Shown in pieces: positions 9,881 to 18,005 of a DNA stretch of 64,000 nt. The translations under genes were made by a program, and so were the position numbers. Within the stretch, counting starts at the first letter, position 1. Each line of letters starts with the position of its first letter. The notes under the pieces are model-generated. The model saw only the letters and a program-made list of their open reading frames with translations, did no database searches and was not told where the DNA came from. Source of the stretch: Acidobacteriota bacterium (GTDB taxonomy: Bacteria; Acidobacteriota; Vicinamibacteria; Marinacidobacterales; Marinacidobacteraceae); the NCBI GenBank assembly GCA_009840635.1, contig VXNL01000074.1, positions 7,292 to 71,291 of the forward strand, read 5' to 3'.

Positions 9881-10651
9881 CTAAAGCGCGAGTCCTCCGG
9901 TTACTTCGAGAACCGCGCCGGTGATGTAGCTCGCCTCGGCCGAAGCGAGGAAGGCGACCGCGGCCGCCACTTCTTCCGGCGATCCGGAACGGCCCATGGC
10001 GATGGCGCTCCCGAGTTGGGACCGCGCCGCCTCGGGCAACTCCCTCGTCATGTCGGTTTCCACGAGTCCCGGGGCCACCGCGTTCACGGTGATGTTCCGG
10101 CGCGCCAGTTCCTTCGCCAGCGCCTTCGTGAAACCGAGGATGCCGGCCTTCGAAGCCGCGTAGGCGGTCTGACCGGGATTGCCGCGGAGCCCCACGATGG
10201 AACTGAGGTTGACGATCCGACCGTAGCGAGCGCGCATCATAGGCCGGACGGCAGCCTGGCAGCAAGCGTGCAGGCCGTCCAGATTGGTGGCCATGACCTC
10301 GCGCCAGGCGTCCGCCGACTGGCGCGCGAGCAGGCCGTCGCGGGAAACTCCGGCGTTGTTGACCAGGATCTGCAACCCACCGTTCGCGCTGGCCTCCGCC
10401 ACGCAACGTTTGACCGATTCGTGGTCGGTGAGGTCGAGCGCCAGACCATGCACGCGGCCGCGGCCGGCGTCAAGTTCTTCGGCGGCGGCTTCGGCGCGGG
10501 ACGCGTCGGTGCCGGTAAGGAACACCGCCGCCCCTTCATCGGCGAGCCGCGCGGCGATCGCGTGGCCGATCCCGCGGGTACCCCCGGTCACGAGGGCGGT
10601 CTGCTCCTCGAACCGCATCCCGCGGGGGTCCTGGGCCGCGGAAACCATCAT
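9881..10651 (-). CDS. fabG: 3-oxoacyl-ACP reductase
   Basis: A 256-residue short-chain dehydrogenase performing the NADPH-dependent first reduction of fatty-acid elongation. It has the Rossmann TGGTRGIG motif near residue 21, NNAG, and the catalytic Ser-Tyr-Lys set in NLSSIVG and YAASKAG. The ATG at 10651 overlaps the fabD stop as ATGA; a second ATG follows immediately. Neighbours fabD and acpP support FabG over other SDRs. Confidence 0.94.
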   Translation of the reverse strand: MMVSAAQDPRGMRFEEQTALVTGGTRGIGHAIAARLADEGAAVFLTGTDASRAEAAAEELDAGRGRVHGLALDLTDHESVKRCVAEASANGGLQILVNNAGVSRDGLLARQSADAWREVMATNLDGLHACCQAAVRPMMRARYGRIVNLSSIVGLRGNPGQTAYAASKAGILGFTKALAKELARRNITVNAVAPGLVETDMTRELPEAARSQLGSAIAMGRSGSPEEVAAAVAFLASAEASYITGAVLEVTGGLAL

Positions 10652-11604
10652 GGGCTCGCGACGGGCTCCAGCAGCAACTCCTGGACCCGTTCGACGCCTG
10701 CCGGATCGGACACCGCGAACGCGGAGGCATCCGGCAGCACCTTGCGGACCATTCCGGTCAGCACCCTGCCCTGACCGATCTCGACGAAAGTGCCGGCGCC
10801 CGCCGTCCCCATCCCCCGGAGCGTCTCCTCCCAGCGGACCGGCGAGGCCACCTGGCGGCGGAGCGCCTCCCGCGCCTCCGTGCCGGTACGGATGGGAGCC
10901 GCATCCACGTTCGTCCACAGGGGCGCCGAGAGGTCGCGGAACGGGACGGCATCGAGTTCCGCCGAAAGGCGGGCGACCGCCGGTTCCATCAGCCGCGTAT
11001 GGAACGGCGCACTCACCGGGAGCGGGAGTACGCGCCGGGCGCCCCGGGACTTCAGCTCTTCCCCGGCCGCGACCACCGCCGCGGTGTGGCCGCCGATGAC
11101 CACCTGGCCCCCGCCGTTGAAGTTCGCCGGTTCCACGAGGCCCTCGCCGCGGCCGGTCACCTCGGAAGCGACCTCGGCCACGGTCTCCGCGGGCAGCCCG
11201 AGAACCGCGGCCATCGCGCCCTCGCCTTCGGGCACCGCCTCCTGCATGAACTCGGCGCGGCGCCTGGTGAGCCGCAACGCGTCCGCGAACGAAAGCCCGC
11301 CCAGGGCGACCAGTGCCGAGTACTCGCCCAGACTGTGCCCGGCGGCCATGTCCGCGGCCGCTCCGCGCCCCCCGACCGCGCGCCAGGCGGCAAAGCTGAC
11401 GGTGAGCATGGCGGGCTGGGTGTTCCGGGTGCGCCGGAGATCCTCCTCCGGCCCTTCGAAACAGAGGGTCGAGAGCGATTCCCCAAGAACGTCGTCCGCC
11501 TCTTCGAAGACCGCCCGCGACTCCCGAAAGGCATCTCGGAGCGCCCGGCCCATACCGGGCCGCTGCGAACCCTGGCCGGGGAAGAGGAAGGCGGTCCTGC
11601 TCAC
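10648..11604 (-). CDS. fabD: Malonyl-CoA:ACP transacylase
   Basis: A 318-residue alpha/beta hydrolase-like acyltransferase that loads malonyl groups onto ACP. It begins with the classical LFPGQGSQ and carries the nucleophile motif GHSLGEY, plus the downstream PVSAPFHT histidine motif. The GTG start overlaps the rpmF stop (GTGA), so fabD is directly coupled to rpmF. In many bacteria plsX and fabH lie between these two; here both are absent. Confidence 0.95.
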   Translation of the reverse strand: MSRTAFLFPGQGSQRPGMGRALRDAFRESRAVFEEADDVLGESLSTLCFEGPEEDLRRTRNTQPAMLTVSFAAWRAVGGRGAAADMAAGHSLGEYSALVALGGLSFADALRLTRRRAEFMQEAVPEGEGAMAAVLGLPAETVAEVASEVTGRGEGLVEPANFNGGGQVVIGGHTAAVVAAGEELKSRGARRVLPLPVSAPFHTRLMEPAVARLSAELDAVPFRDLSAPLWTNVDAAPIRTGTEAREALRRQVASPVRWEETLRGMGTAGAGTFVEIGQGRVLTGMVRKVLPDASAFAVSDPAGVERVQELLLEPVASP

Positions 11605-11783
11605 GCGTTGTCTACGTCAATGACTTTCTTGCCCTTGTAGTGGCCGCAGTGCGGGCAGACCACGTGGGGCCGGATGTGGCGGTTGCACTCGATGCAGATC
11701 GAGAGGCCCGGAGCCTTCAGGCTGTCGTGCGAACGCCGCTTGTTCCGGCGTCCACGGGAGTGCCGCCTCTTGGGTTGTGGCAT
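11601..11783 (-). CDS. rpmF: 50S ribosomal protein L32
   Basis: A 60-residue ribosomal protein starting MPQPKRRHSRGRRNKRRSH, with the zinc-type pair C-X2-C (CIEC, CPHC). The ATG at 11783 has a clear ribosome site (ACAGGAGAACC). The frame stays open upstream, but only this start gives the family's N-terminus. Located between yceD and fabD, a widely conserved order. Confidence 0.96.
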   Translation of the reverse strand: MPQPKRRHSRGRRNKRRSHDSLKAPGLSICIECNRHIRPHVVCPHCGHYKGKKVIDVDNA

Positions 11784-11859
11784 TTCGGTTCTCCTGTCAG
11801 TTCGCTGGGGAAATGGTGTTGTCGGCTGTCCGCGCGCGGGCGTGGGTCGCTGTTCGCGC

Positions 11860-12444
11860 TTATCCCGGGATCTCTGTGAAGCCCGCCAGGTCGCGGAGGA
11901 CTCCGAGCCCGCTACGGTCAGAACGGCCGGTATTCTCGTCACAACCGCATCGGGGGTGGCGGTTGCGGTCGGCTCCGCAGGAACTGCAAAGCCCGAGACA
12001 GTCGGAGGAACACAGCGGTTTCACCGGCAAGGCCAGGTGAAGCTGCTCCCAGACCGTCTCGGCCAGCTCGAGGCGATCCTCGTCGTAGAAGGACACGTTC
12101 ATGTCGGAGGCCTCGAGAGCACGCTCACCGCCTCCGAGAGCACCCGACTCGGCGACCCGCGGCAAGTACACGAGATCGACCTCTTCGTCCACGTCAAGCG
12201 GAACGGAACCGAGGCAGCGGACACACTCGAGCCGCAGCTCTCCTCCGAGGCGCGCCCGCAGTCGAAAGCCGTCCCGCTCGAGCCGATCGAGGCGGCCGCG
12301 CAACCGGAGCCCCCCCACGATCTCGAACTCCGCTTCCGGGAATCCGAAGACCTCTCCCGCGGCGGAGACGGCGACGCGGGCGCCGTGCGAAGGCACCGCG
12401 GCCAGGTTGACGCTGAGGGCGGAGGGATCGTGAGGTGCGGACAA
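11860..12444 (-). CDS. yceD: DUF177 / YceD family protein
   Basis: A 194-residue member of the YceD family, typically encoded just before rpmF and linked genetically to 23S rRNA maturation. Diagnostic segments: ECVRCLG, the acidic DVDEEVDLVYLP stretch, and a C-terminal cysteine cluster (LCSSDCLGLCSSCGA) that probably binds zinc. The start is a TTG 9 nt after a TAGAAT box, with no Shine-Dalgarno, so the mRNA may be leaderless. It heads the rpmF-fab operon and diverges from the deacetylase gene. Confidence 0.88.
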   Translation of the reverse strand: MSAPHDPSALSVNLAAVPSHGARVAVSAAGEVFGFPEAEFEIVGGLRLRGRLDRLERDGFRLRARLGGELRLECVRCLGSVPLDVDEEVDLVYLPRVAESGALGGGERALEASDMNVSFYDEDRLELAETVWEQLHLALPVKPLCSSDCLGLCSSCGADRNRHPRCGCDENTGRSDRSGLGVLRDLAGFTEIPG

Positions 12445-12453
12445 GGGCGCCGC

Positions 12454-12459
12454 ATTCTA
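12454..12459 (-). promoter_or_regulatory. Putative -10 box of yceD-rpmF-fab operon
   Basis: TAGAAT on the minus strand, 9 nt from the yceD TTG start. No ribosome site intervenes. Confidence 0.4.
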
Positions 12460-12518
12460 CCGTCTGGGAAGGGCCCGGCCGGGATCCGCCGAAGGCGGCA
12501 CGGATACGCCACACCGCG

Positions 12519-12524
12519 TAAAAT
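12519..12524 (+). promoter_or_regulatory. Putative -10 box of the deacetylase gene
   Basis: TAAAAT in a very GC-rich context, 8 nt before the ATG at 12533. The spacing would place transcription start at or beside the start codon. Confidence 0.4.
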
Positions 12525-12532
12525 CGCGGGCC

Positions 12533-13513
12533 ATGCGTGGTGCGGCGCCGCTCTGGATCCTGCTCGCCGTACCGGTGTCGCTCGGCGCCTGCAACACCGA
12601 GGCGCCCGTCGAGGAACCCGAGGTCCGGCCCTGGGAGTGGACCGAAGCGGAGTGGCGGGCCCCGATCGAAGCGGTCCGCGCCGGGCGCCGCCTGGCGCCC
12701 GCGGAGTGGCCGGGCGGGAATCGGGTCGCCGTCGCCCTGTCCTTCGACTTCGACAACGAAACGGTGTCGCTCCGGGACAACAACACCTCGGCGTCCGTTC
12801 TCTCCCGGGGACAGTACGGGTCCAGGGCCGGCCTGCCGCGGGTTCTGGACGTGCTTCGGAGGCACGAAATCCCCGCTTCGTTCTTCATTCCCGCGGTCAG
12901 CGCACTGATCTACCAGGAGGACGTGGCCGAAATCGTCGCCGACGGACACGAGATCGGCGTCCACGGCTGGATCCACGAACGCAACTCCCTCATTCCCGGT
13001 GATGTGGAACGGGAACTCATCGAGCGGGCGGTCGACACCCTCACCGAACTGACCGGAACGCGTCCCGTCGGACTGCGCACCCCGTCGTGGGACTACAGCC
13101 CGAACACGCTGCAGATCGTCCGTGACCTCGGCTTCCTCTATGACTCCAGCCTGATGGCGGACGACTGGCCCTACGAAATCGTGGCGAACGGCGAGCCCAC
13201 CGGCGTCGTGGAACTCCCGGTGGAGTGGATTCTGGACGACGCCCCCTACTTCGGCTTCAGCCGGTACTCGGCGCTGCGTCCGCACAGCACTCCCGACGAC
13301 GTGCTGTCCATCTGGAAGGCCGAATTCGACATGGCCCACGCCGAGGGCGGCATGTTCCTGCTCACCATGCATCCCCACGTCATCGGCCACCGTTCCCGCA
13401 TCGCCATGCTGGAGCGGTTGATCGAGCACATCAACGCGGCCGGCGACGTCTGGTACGCCACCCACGAAGACGTGGCCCGTTACGCCCTCGAAAACGCCGC
13501 GGGCCCGGACTGA
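12533..13513 (+). CDS. Polysaccharide deacetylase-family lipoprotein
   Basis: A 326-residue NodB-homology protein with a lipoprotein signal (hydrophobic stretch ending SLGAC, cysteine about residue 20). The metal site of carbohydrate esterase family 4 is recognisable as SFDFDNE and the H-X3-H of HGWIHE; RTPSWDYS and TMHPHV match later motifs. The relaxed SFDFD motif and overall length resemble the PuuE/allantoinase-like branch, which acts on small amide substrates as well as glycans. It probably acts in the periplasm or at the membrane. The substrate is unknown. Followed by the porin gene after 76 bp. Confidence 0.8.
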   Translation: MRGAAPLWILLAVPVSLGACNTEAPVEEPEVRPWEWTEAEWRAPIEAVRAGRRLAPAEWPGGNRVAVALSFDFDNETVSLRDNNTSASVLSRGQYGSRAGLPRVLDVLRRHEIPASFFIPAVSALIYQEDVAEIVADGHEIGVHGWIHERNSLIPGDVERELIERAVDTLTELTGTRPVGLRTPSWDYSPNTLQIVRDLGFLYDSSLMADDWPYEIVANGEPTGVVELPVEWILDDAPYFGFSRYSALRPHSTPDDVLSIWKAEFDMAHAEGGMFLLTMHPHVIGHRSRIAMLERLIEHINAAGDVWYATHEDVARYALENAAGPD

Positions 13514-13589
13514 CCGGGCCTGGCAGCCCGGGGGGGATGGGTTAGTTCAGTTTTCGCTTTGAAAGCCCGGGATGGGCGGAGGAAACATC

Positions 13590-14957
13590 ATGAAGACGCG
13601 ATTTGCGCGTGCGGCATACGTCGCGATCCTTGCTTGCGGTCTCGCGGCGCCAGCGGCGGTGGTGGCCAGCGACTCTCCACCACCTGCCGCGGTGACCACC
13701 GTGGAGCTGGAGGCCGAGATCCGCAGCGAACTGGATTCGTTGCGTGAACGGATCGAAGACCTCGAAGTCCTGCTCGCGACGCTGGTGGCTTCCCGCGACG
13801 TCGAGGTGCCGCCGGCGGACACGGAGCCCAGCCTGGCCCTCGCGGCGGCCGGTGCCGGCGCATCTCGAGGTGCCGGCCTGCCCGCCCCGTCGATACAGGA
13901 CGCCGGTCCGATAGCGCCCGAAGGTGTCGCCAGTACCGGTGGGCAGCCACTGTCCATCACCGGCCTGGTGGATACCTACTTCACCCACAACACGAATGAC
14001 CCCGCCGACGGGAACAACACGCTCTACTACACGAACCCCAACGCCCGGGGATTCGGCCTGAACCAGTTGAAGCTGGAGATCGAGACGACGGGCGACGGCC
14101 CCTTCGGTTTCCGGTCGGACATCTGGTTCGGTTCCGGGGCTCGCCTCTTCCGCGACGGACTCGAGCCGGGTCCGCTGGCCGACCTGTTGTACGTCCAACA
14201 GGCCTACGGCTACTACCGGTTCGGGAACGGGGCCCAGTTCGACATGGGCGCCTTCGGGACGATCGCCGGACTCGAGGTCGCCGAATCGCATCTGAACTGG
14301 AACTACACCCGCGGGATCCTCTGGGCCTGGAACGAGCCCTTCTCGCACGTCGGAGCGCGGCTCGGCGTACCGCTCACCGATACCTTCACCGGAACCCTGA
14401 TGCTCGTGAACGGCTTCGACAACGCTTGGGACCAGAACACCGGCAAGTCCTACGGCGTCCAGGGGTCGCTCGCTCCCAGCGACCGGCTCAACACCACCCT
14501 GACCTGGATCAACGGTCCCGAAAACGCCGGCACGAACGACGGCTGGCTCCGGGACCTGAGCTGGAACGCCTACGTCGGACTCACCGACCGGGTGGAGGCC
14601 ATGGTGAACATGGACTACATCTCCGCGACGGACGAGATGGGGACGAGCGCGACCTCCTGGGGGCTCGGGGGCTACCTCCGCTTCCACGTGAACGACCGGG
14701 TGCGGATCGCCGAGCGCTACGAGTTCATGAACGACCGCGAGGCGCGCTCCACCGGACTGGAGCAGATGCTCATGGAGAACACCGTGACGCTCGAATTCCA
14801 GCCGGTCGTGGACGACCCCCGCTTCCTGGCCCGGCTCGAGTACCGGCGGGACTGGTCGGACGCCGACTTCTTCAGTTGCTCCGGCTGCGGCGAGGGACTC
14901 TCGAAGAGCCAGAACACCTTCACGATCGGGATGTCCTGGGTCTTCGGGCCGAAGTAG
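13590..14957 (+). CDS. Outer-membrane beta-barrel porin-like protein
   Basis: A 455-residue secreted protein with a signal peptide (MKTRF... to about residue 28, AAVVAS), a short predicted coiled coil (ELEAEIRSELDSLRERIEDL), a low-complexity linker, then a barrel of alternating strands ending in aromatic WVFGPK. Segments such as TGLVDTYF, FGFRSDIWFG and YVQQAYGYYRFG resemble the BBP2-type barrel family. The coiled coil suggests a trimer with an N-terminal stalk. The ATG at 13590 has a strong ribosome site (GGAGGAAAC). The solute is unknown. Confidence 0.8.
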   Translation: MKTRFARAAYVAILACGLAAPAAVVASDSPPPAAVTTVELEAEIRSELDSLRERIEDLEVLLATLVASRDVEVPPADTEPSLALAAAGAGASRGAGLPAPSIQDAGPIAPEGVASTGGQPLSITGLVDTYFTHNTNDPADGNNTLYYTNPNARGFGLNQLKLEIETTGDGPFGFRSDIWFGSGARLFRDGLEPGPLADLLYVQQAYGYYRFGNGAQFDMGAFGTIAGLEVAESHLNWNYTRGILWAWNEPFSHVGARLGVPLTDTFTGTLMLVNGFDNAWDQNTGKSYGVQGSLAPSDRLNTTLTWINGPENAGTNDGWLRDLSWNAYVGLTDRVEAMVNMDYISATDEMGTSATSWGLGGYLRFHVNDRVRIAERYEFMNDREARSTGLEQMLMENTVTLEFQPVVDDPRFLARLEYRRDWSDADFFSCSGCGEGLSKSQNTFTIGMSWVFGPK

Positions 14958-14967
14958 GAGGAAGCGC

Positions 14968-15681
14968 CTAACCGGCGTCGGCCGGGCCGGGAGCAGCGGT
15001 GGCGGCAATGAAGGCCGCCCCCGCTCCGGCGATCTCGCCACGGACATCGGCGGCGGTGCGTCCGGTCTCCGCGTGGATCGCCTTCGGCACCCGGAACCCG
15101 TGGTCGCCGCCCGCGATCCAGCACACCTCGGCGCGCGCAGCGGCAACCACCGGATTCAGCAGGGCCGGCGGCGCAAAGGGATCCCGGCCGCCGCTCACGA
15201 AGAGGGTCGGAACGCCAATCCGGGACAGGTGCTCCATCCGCTCCGGAGGGACCTCGGCCTTGCCCGGCGGCTTCAGCGGATAGGCGAGGAGCACCAGACC
15301 CGACACCAGGCGGCGCGTCTGTGCGCCTTCGTCCGCGAGCAGAAGGGACACCATCCTTCCGCCGAAGGAGCGCCCTCCGAGGAAGAGGGGGCCCCCGAAC
15401 TCCCGCGCCGCCCAGCCCGCGACCGCGGCGACGCAGGCGATTGCGCGGTCCGCCCGGTCTGGCCGCCTCCGCCCGCCTTCCGCCGCCGGTAGGTTGAAGC
15501 GGAGCGTGCGGATGTCTCGCTCCGCCAGGGATTTGGCCAGCGAGACGAGTCCCGGCGTGTCCCGGTTCCCCCCGGCGCCGTGGGTGAGCGCGAGGAGCGG
15601 GGTGGCGCCGGCGGGCGCGGCCGGGTCGTGAAGGGCCGCGCTGACCGTCCCGGAGCCGCCGTCCGGCGCGTGCAGGATCAC
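14968..15681 (-). CDS. Alpha/beta hydrolase (KANL3/Tex30-like)
   Basis: A 237-residue hydrolase of the dienelactone-hydrolase-like group. It has LTHGAGGNRDTP (oxyanion region), GGRSFGGRM (nucleophile elbow, serine of G-X-S-X-G), SGGRDPF (acid) and GGDHGFRVPK (histidine). Such small proteins are usually esterases of unknown substrate. The start is uncertain: GTG at 15681 gives ILHAPDG at the N-terminus, and a TTG three codons upstream is possible; neither has a good ribosome site. It lies 23 bp after an arginase-family gene and converges on the porin gene. Confidence 0.75.
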   Translation of the reverse strand: MILHAPDGGSGTVSAALHDPAAPAGATPLLALTHGAGGNRDTPGLVSLAKSLAERDIRTLRFNLPAAEGGRRRPDRADRAIACVAAVAGWAAREFGGPLFLGGRSFGGRMVSLLLADEGAQTRRLVSGLVLLAYPLKPPGKAEVPPERMEHLSRIGVPTLFVSGGRDPFAPPALLNPVVAAARAEVCWIAGGDHGFRVPKAIHAETGRTAADVRGEIAGAGAAFIAATAAPGPADAG

Positions 15682-15704
15682 TGGAGACAAGGAGAGAACC
15701 GGGC

Positions 15705-16667
15705 TTATCGATTCGGCAGAATCCGTTTGCCGAAGGCCGAGGCGACCAACTCGGCTGCCGCTTCCGCGGTCCGGTTTCCGACGTCGCGCTGCGGATTCAC
15801 TTCGCCGATGTCCATCGACCGCAGAGCGCCGCTCTCCGCTATGCGCTCCATCAGCAGGCGGGCCTCGCGGAAGGTCAGGCCCCCGGGCTCGGGAACGCTG
15901 ACGCCCGGAGCCACCGTCGGGTCGAGCGCGTCCATGTCCACGCTGAGATGCAGCCCGTCGGTCCCGTCCAGGGCCCGCCGCACGGCTTCCTCGACGACGG
16001 CAGCCATACCCCGCCGGTCCACCTCCGCCATCGTGCAGGTCCGGACGCCGATGTCGGCGATCACTTCGTCCTCTCCTTCGTCCACGCTCCGGATCCCGAT
16101 GAGGACCGTGTTCTCCGGGCGGACGCGGCAACGGCCAGGGGCGAAACCGCCGACGCCGGTGTAGGCGCGCCGTCCTCGCCCGAAGATCGCCGCGAGCGGC
16201 ATGCCGCTCAGGTTGCCGGTCACGGTCGTCTCCGGCGTATTCGCGTCGGGGTGGGCATCCACCCAGATCAGCCCGAGCGAGGCGGTCCGCCCTCCGTCAC
16301 CTTTGCCGGGGTCCCCGGCACCGGTCATCCCCGACAGTGCGCCCAGTCCGACCGAGTGGTTGCCGCCCAGCACCAGAGGAATCCGTCCCTCGTCCCGGGC
16401 TCGCCGCACCGCCGCCGCCAGGTCCTCGAGAACCGGGACCAGTTCGGCGAGATACCGGGCCTTCGGGTCGCCGGGGCTCGCGGTGTTTTCCGGCGTTGGC
16501 GATTCGATGTCACCCGCGTCTTCCACCCGGTATCCCAACCGTCCGAGGCGGGCGGCGATGCCGGCCCGGCGAAGCATGGCCGGACCGGACTCCACGCCCG
16601 CGGGGCCATCCGCCAGAGCTACGGGGGCTCCGATGACGCGGACCGTGCTGTTCCCGGACGCCCCCAT
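15705..16667 (-). CDS. Arginase-family paralogue lacking the catalytic histidine
   Basis: A 320-residue ureohydrolase, second of a tandem pair. The manganese-binding skeleton is retained (GGNHS, VDAHPDAN, SVDMDALDP), but GGDHS has become GGNHS. The GNLHG motif, whose histidine is the general acid/base (H141 of mammalian arginase I), reads GNLSG. The N-terminal substrate loop is also altered (LADGPAGVESGP instead of LGAGCRGVDMGP). It may hydrolyse a different guanidino or amidino compound, be weakly active, or act as a partner for RocF. The 12-bp gap to rocF implies co-transcription. Confidence 0.85.
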   Translation of the reverse strand: MGASGNSTVRVIGAPVALADGPAGVESGPAMLRRAGIAARLGRLGYRVEDAGDIESPTPENTASPGDPKARYLAELVPVLEDLAAAVRRARDEGRIPLVLGGNHSVGLGALSGMTGAGDPGKGDGGRTASLGLIWVDAHPDANTPETTVTGNLSGMPLAAIFGRGRRAYTGVGGFAPGRCRVRPENTVLIGIRSVDEGEDEVIADIGVRTCTMAEVDRRGMAAVVEEAVRRALDGTDGLHLSVDMDALDPTVAPGVSVPEPGGLTFREARLLMERIAESGALRSMDIGEVNPQRDVGNRTAEAAAELVASAFGKRILPNR

Positions 16668-16679
16668 GATCTCAAGTGC

Positions 16680-17639
16680 TCAGGATCGGGGAACCCTCGG
16701 GAGCGTCCGCTTGCCGAGCGCGGACGCCACCAGCTCGACCGCGAGTTCGGCGGTCTGGTTGCGGACGTCGCGGATCGGATTCACCTCCGCCACCTCGAGC
16801 GAACGGAGTCCGCCGCTTTCCGCCACCGCCTCCATCAGGGTGTGCGCCTCCCGATAGCTGAGTCCACCCCGGACAGGGGTCCCGACCCCGGGAGCGACGT
16901 CCGGATCGAGTCCGTCCATGTCGACACTGAGGTGCATCCCGTCGGTCCCGTCGAGCACGCGGTCGACCGCCTCGTCCACGACGGTCGCGAAGCCCCGGCG
17001 ATCCACCTCTTCCATCGTATACACCCGCACCCCAAGGTTCTCCACCACCGCGGCCTCGGCCGGATCGACGCTCCGGACCCCGATCAGGGCGGCGTTTCGG
17101 GGTTCCAGCCTCCTGGCGCCCGCCGCGAAACCTCCCACCCGGGTGAGCGCCTCGGGACCCCGGCCGAACAGTGCGGCCACCGGCATCCCGTGCAGGTTGC
17201 CGGTGGGGGTCGTCTCCGGGGTGTTCGCATCCGTGTGGGCATCCACCCACAGGAGCCCGAGACGTTGCTCCAATGGGTAGCCGCCCCCGCGATGGGCGCA
17301 TCCGGTCATGCCGGAAACCGTGCCGAGCGCGATGGAATGATCGCCGCCGAGCACCACGGGCAGCCGGTCCGCTTCCCGATGACGGCGCACCTCGCGCGCC
17401 AGGTTTTCGAGCACGCTCACGACCTCCTCGAGATAGCGGGCGTTCGGTTCGCCCGGTCCGGACAGGGTCTCGGCGAGGGGCGCCTCGATGTTCCCGGCGT
17501 CCTCCACGAGATATCCGAGCCGCCCCAGCCTCGTCGCGATCCCCGCCCGCCGGATAGCGGAGGGCCCCATGTCCACACCCCGGCATCCAGCTCCCAAGTC
17601 CAGCGGCACACCTATCAGGCTGATCGTTTTCTTCTCCAT
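16680..17639 (-). CDS. rocF: Arginase
   Basis: A 319-residue manganese enzyme hydrolysing arginine to ornithine and urea. All signatures are intact: PLDLGAGCRGVDMGP, GGDHSIALG, WVDAHTDANTPET, TGNLHGMP (catalytic histidine) and SVDMDGLDPDVAPG. The frame is open far upstream, but the ATG at 17639 gives the family N-terminus (MEKKTISLIGVPLD) and lies 6 nt after a TACGAT box. First gene of an operon with its paralogue and a hydrolase. No urease or ornithine gene is nearby. Confidence 0.93.
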   Translation of the reverse strand: MEKKTISLIGVPLDLGAGCRGVDMGPSAIRRAGIATRLGRLGYLVEDAGNIEAPLAETLSGPGEPNARYLEEVVSVLENLAREVRRHREADRLPVVLGGDHSIALGTVSGMTGCAHRGGGYPLEQRLGLLWVDAHTDANTPETTPTGNLHGMPVAALFGRGPEALTRVGGFAAGARRLEPRNAALIGVRSVDPAEAAVVENLGVRVYTMEEVDRRGFATVVDEAVDRVLDGTDGMHLSVDMDGLDPDVAPGVGTPVRGGLSYREAHTLMEAVAESGGLRSLEVAEVNPIRDVRNQTAELAVELVASALGKRTLPRVPRS

Positions 17640-17645
17640 GGCCGC

Positions 17646-17651
17646 ATCGTA
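17646..17651 (-). promoter_or_regulatory. Putative -10 box of a leaderless promoter (rocF)
   Basis: TACGAT, then GCGGCC, then the rocF ATG. There is no room for a ribosome-binding site. Confidence 0.45.
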
Positions 17652-17834
17652 CTTCGGGGCAACGGCACGTACGGCTTGGAACGCCGCCGGTTCTCGCGGT
17701 AGCGGCCTCCGGACCGGCACGCGCGGCGCCCCCCCCCACCGGGAGAACTGGCGCGCCGCGCACGTCGTCACCCACTCCGCCTCACGGCGATCCCCGGCCT
17801 GCAACACCCCAACCAGCCCTGACGACGCAACGGC

Positions 17835-17880
17835 TTGGAACGCCGGCTTCAGCCGGCACCGCTGCGCAGAGCGCAGCGAG
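17835..17880. repeat. Bipartite REP-like palindrome, copy 3
   Basis: TTGGAAC then GCCGGCTTCAGCCGGC (17842-17857), then a second hairpin CGCTGCGC-AGA-GCGCAGCG (17860-17878). The second hairpin differs in sequence from copies 1, 2 and 4 but is perfectly paired. Confidence 0.75.
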
Positions 17881-18005
17881 AGCGCGCCTGCTGCTCACCC
17901 CGACGGCAGATACGCCAGGGAACAGCGACCTCTGACCAGCCCTACCAGCACGGGCGCCACTCACCGCACGGCCGGTGCTCTCTCCCGGTACCCTCCCCCC
18001 GGACC

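Larger units (their letters stand above)
17640..18005. other. Repeat-rich intergenic region between rocF and ubiD-like gene
   Basis: 366 bp without a gene. It holds a fragment of the REP family (about 17675), one exact 18-bp unit CCCCACCGGGAGAACTGG at 17734-17751 flanked by imperfectly complementary GCGCGGCGCC / GGCGCGCCGCGC arms, and a complete bipartite REP at 17835-17880. No convincing promoter for the downstream decarboxylase gene was found. Confidence 0.7.

Noticed and set aside
13514..13531. CCGGGC-CTGGCA-GCCCGG hairpin as terminator of the deacetylase gene
   Set aside because: Followed by a G-run, not a T-run; it may be structural, but a rho-independent terminator is not supported.
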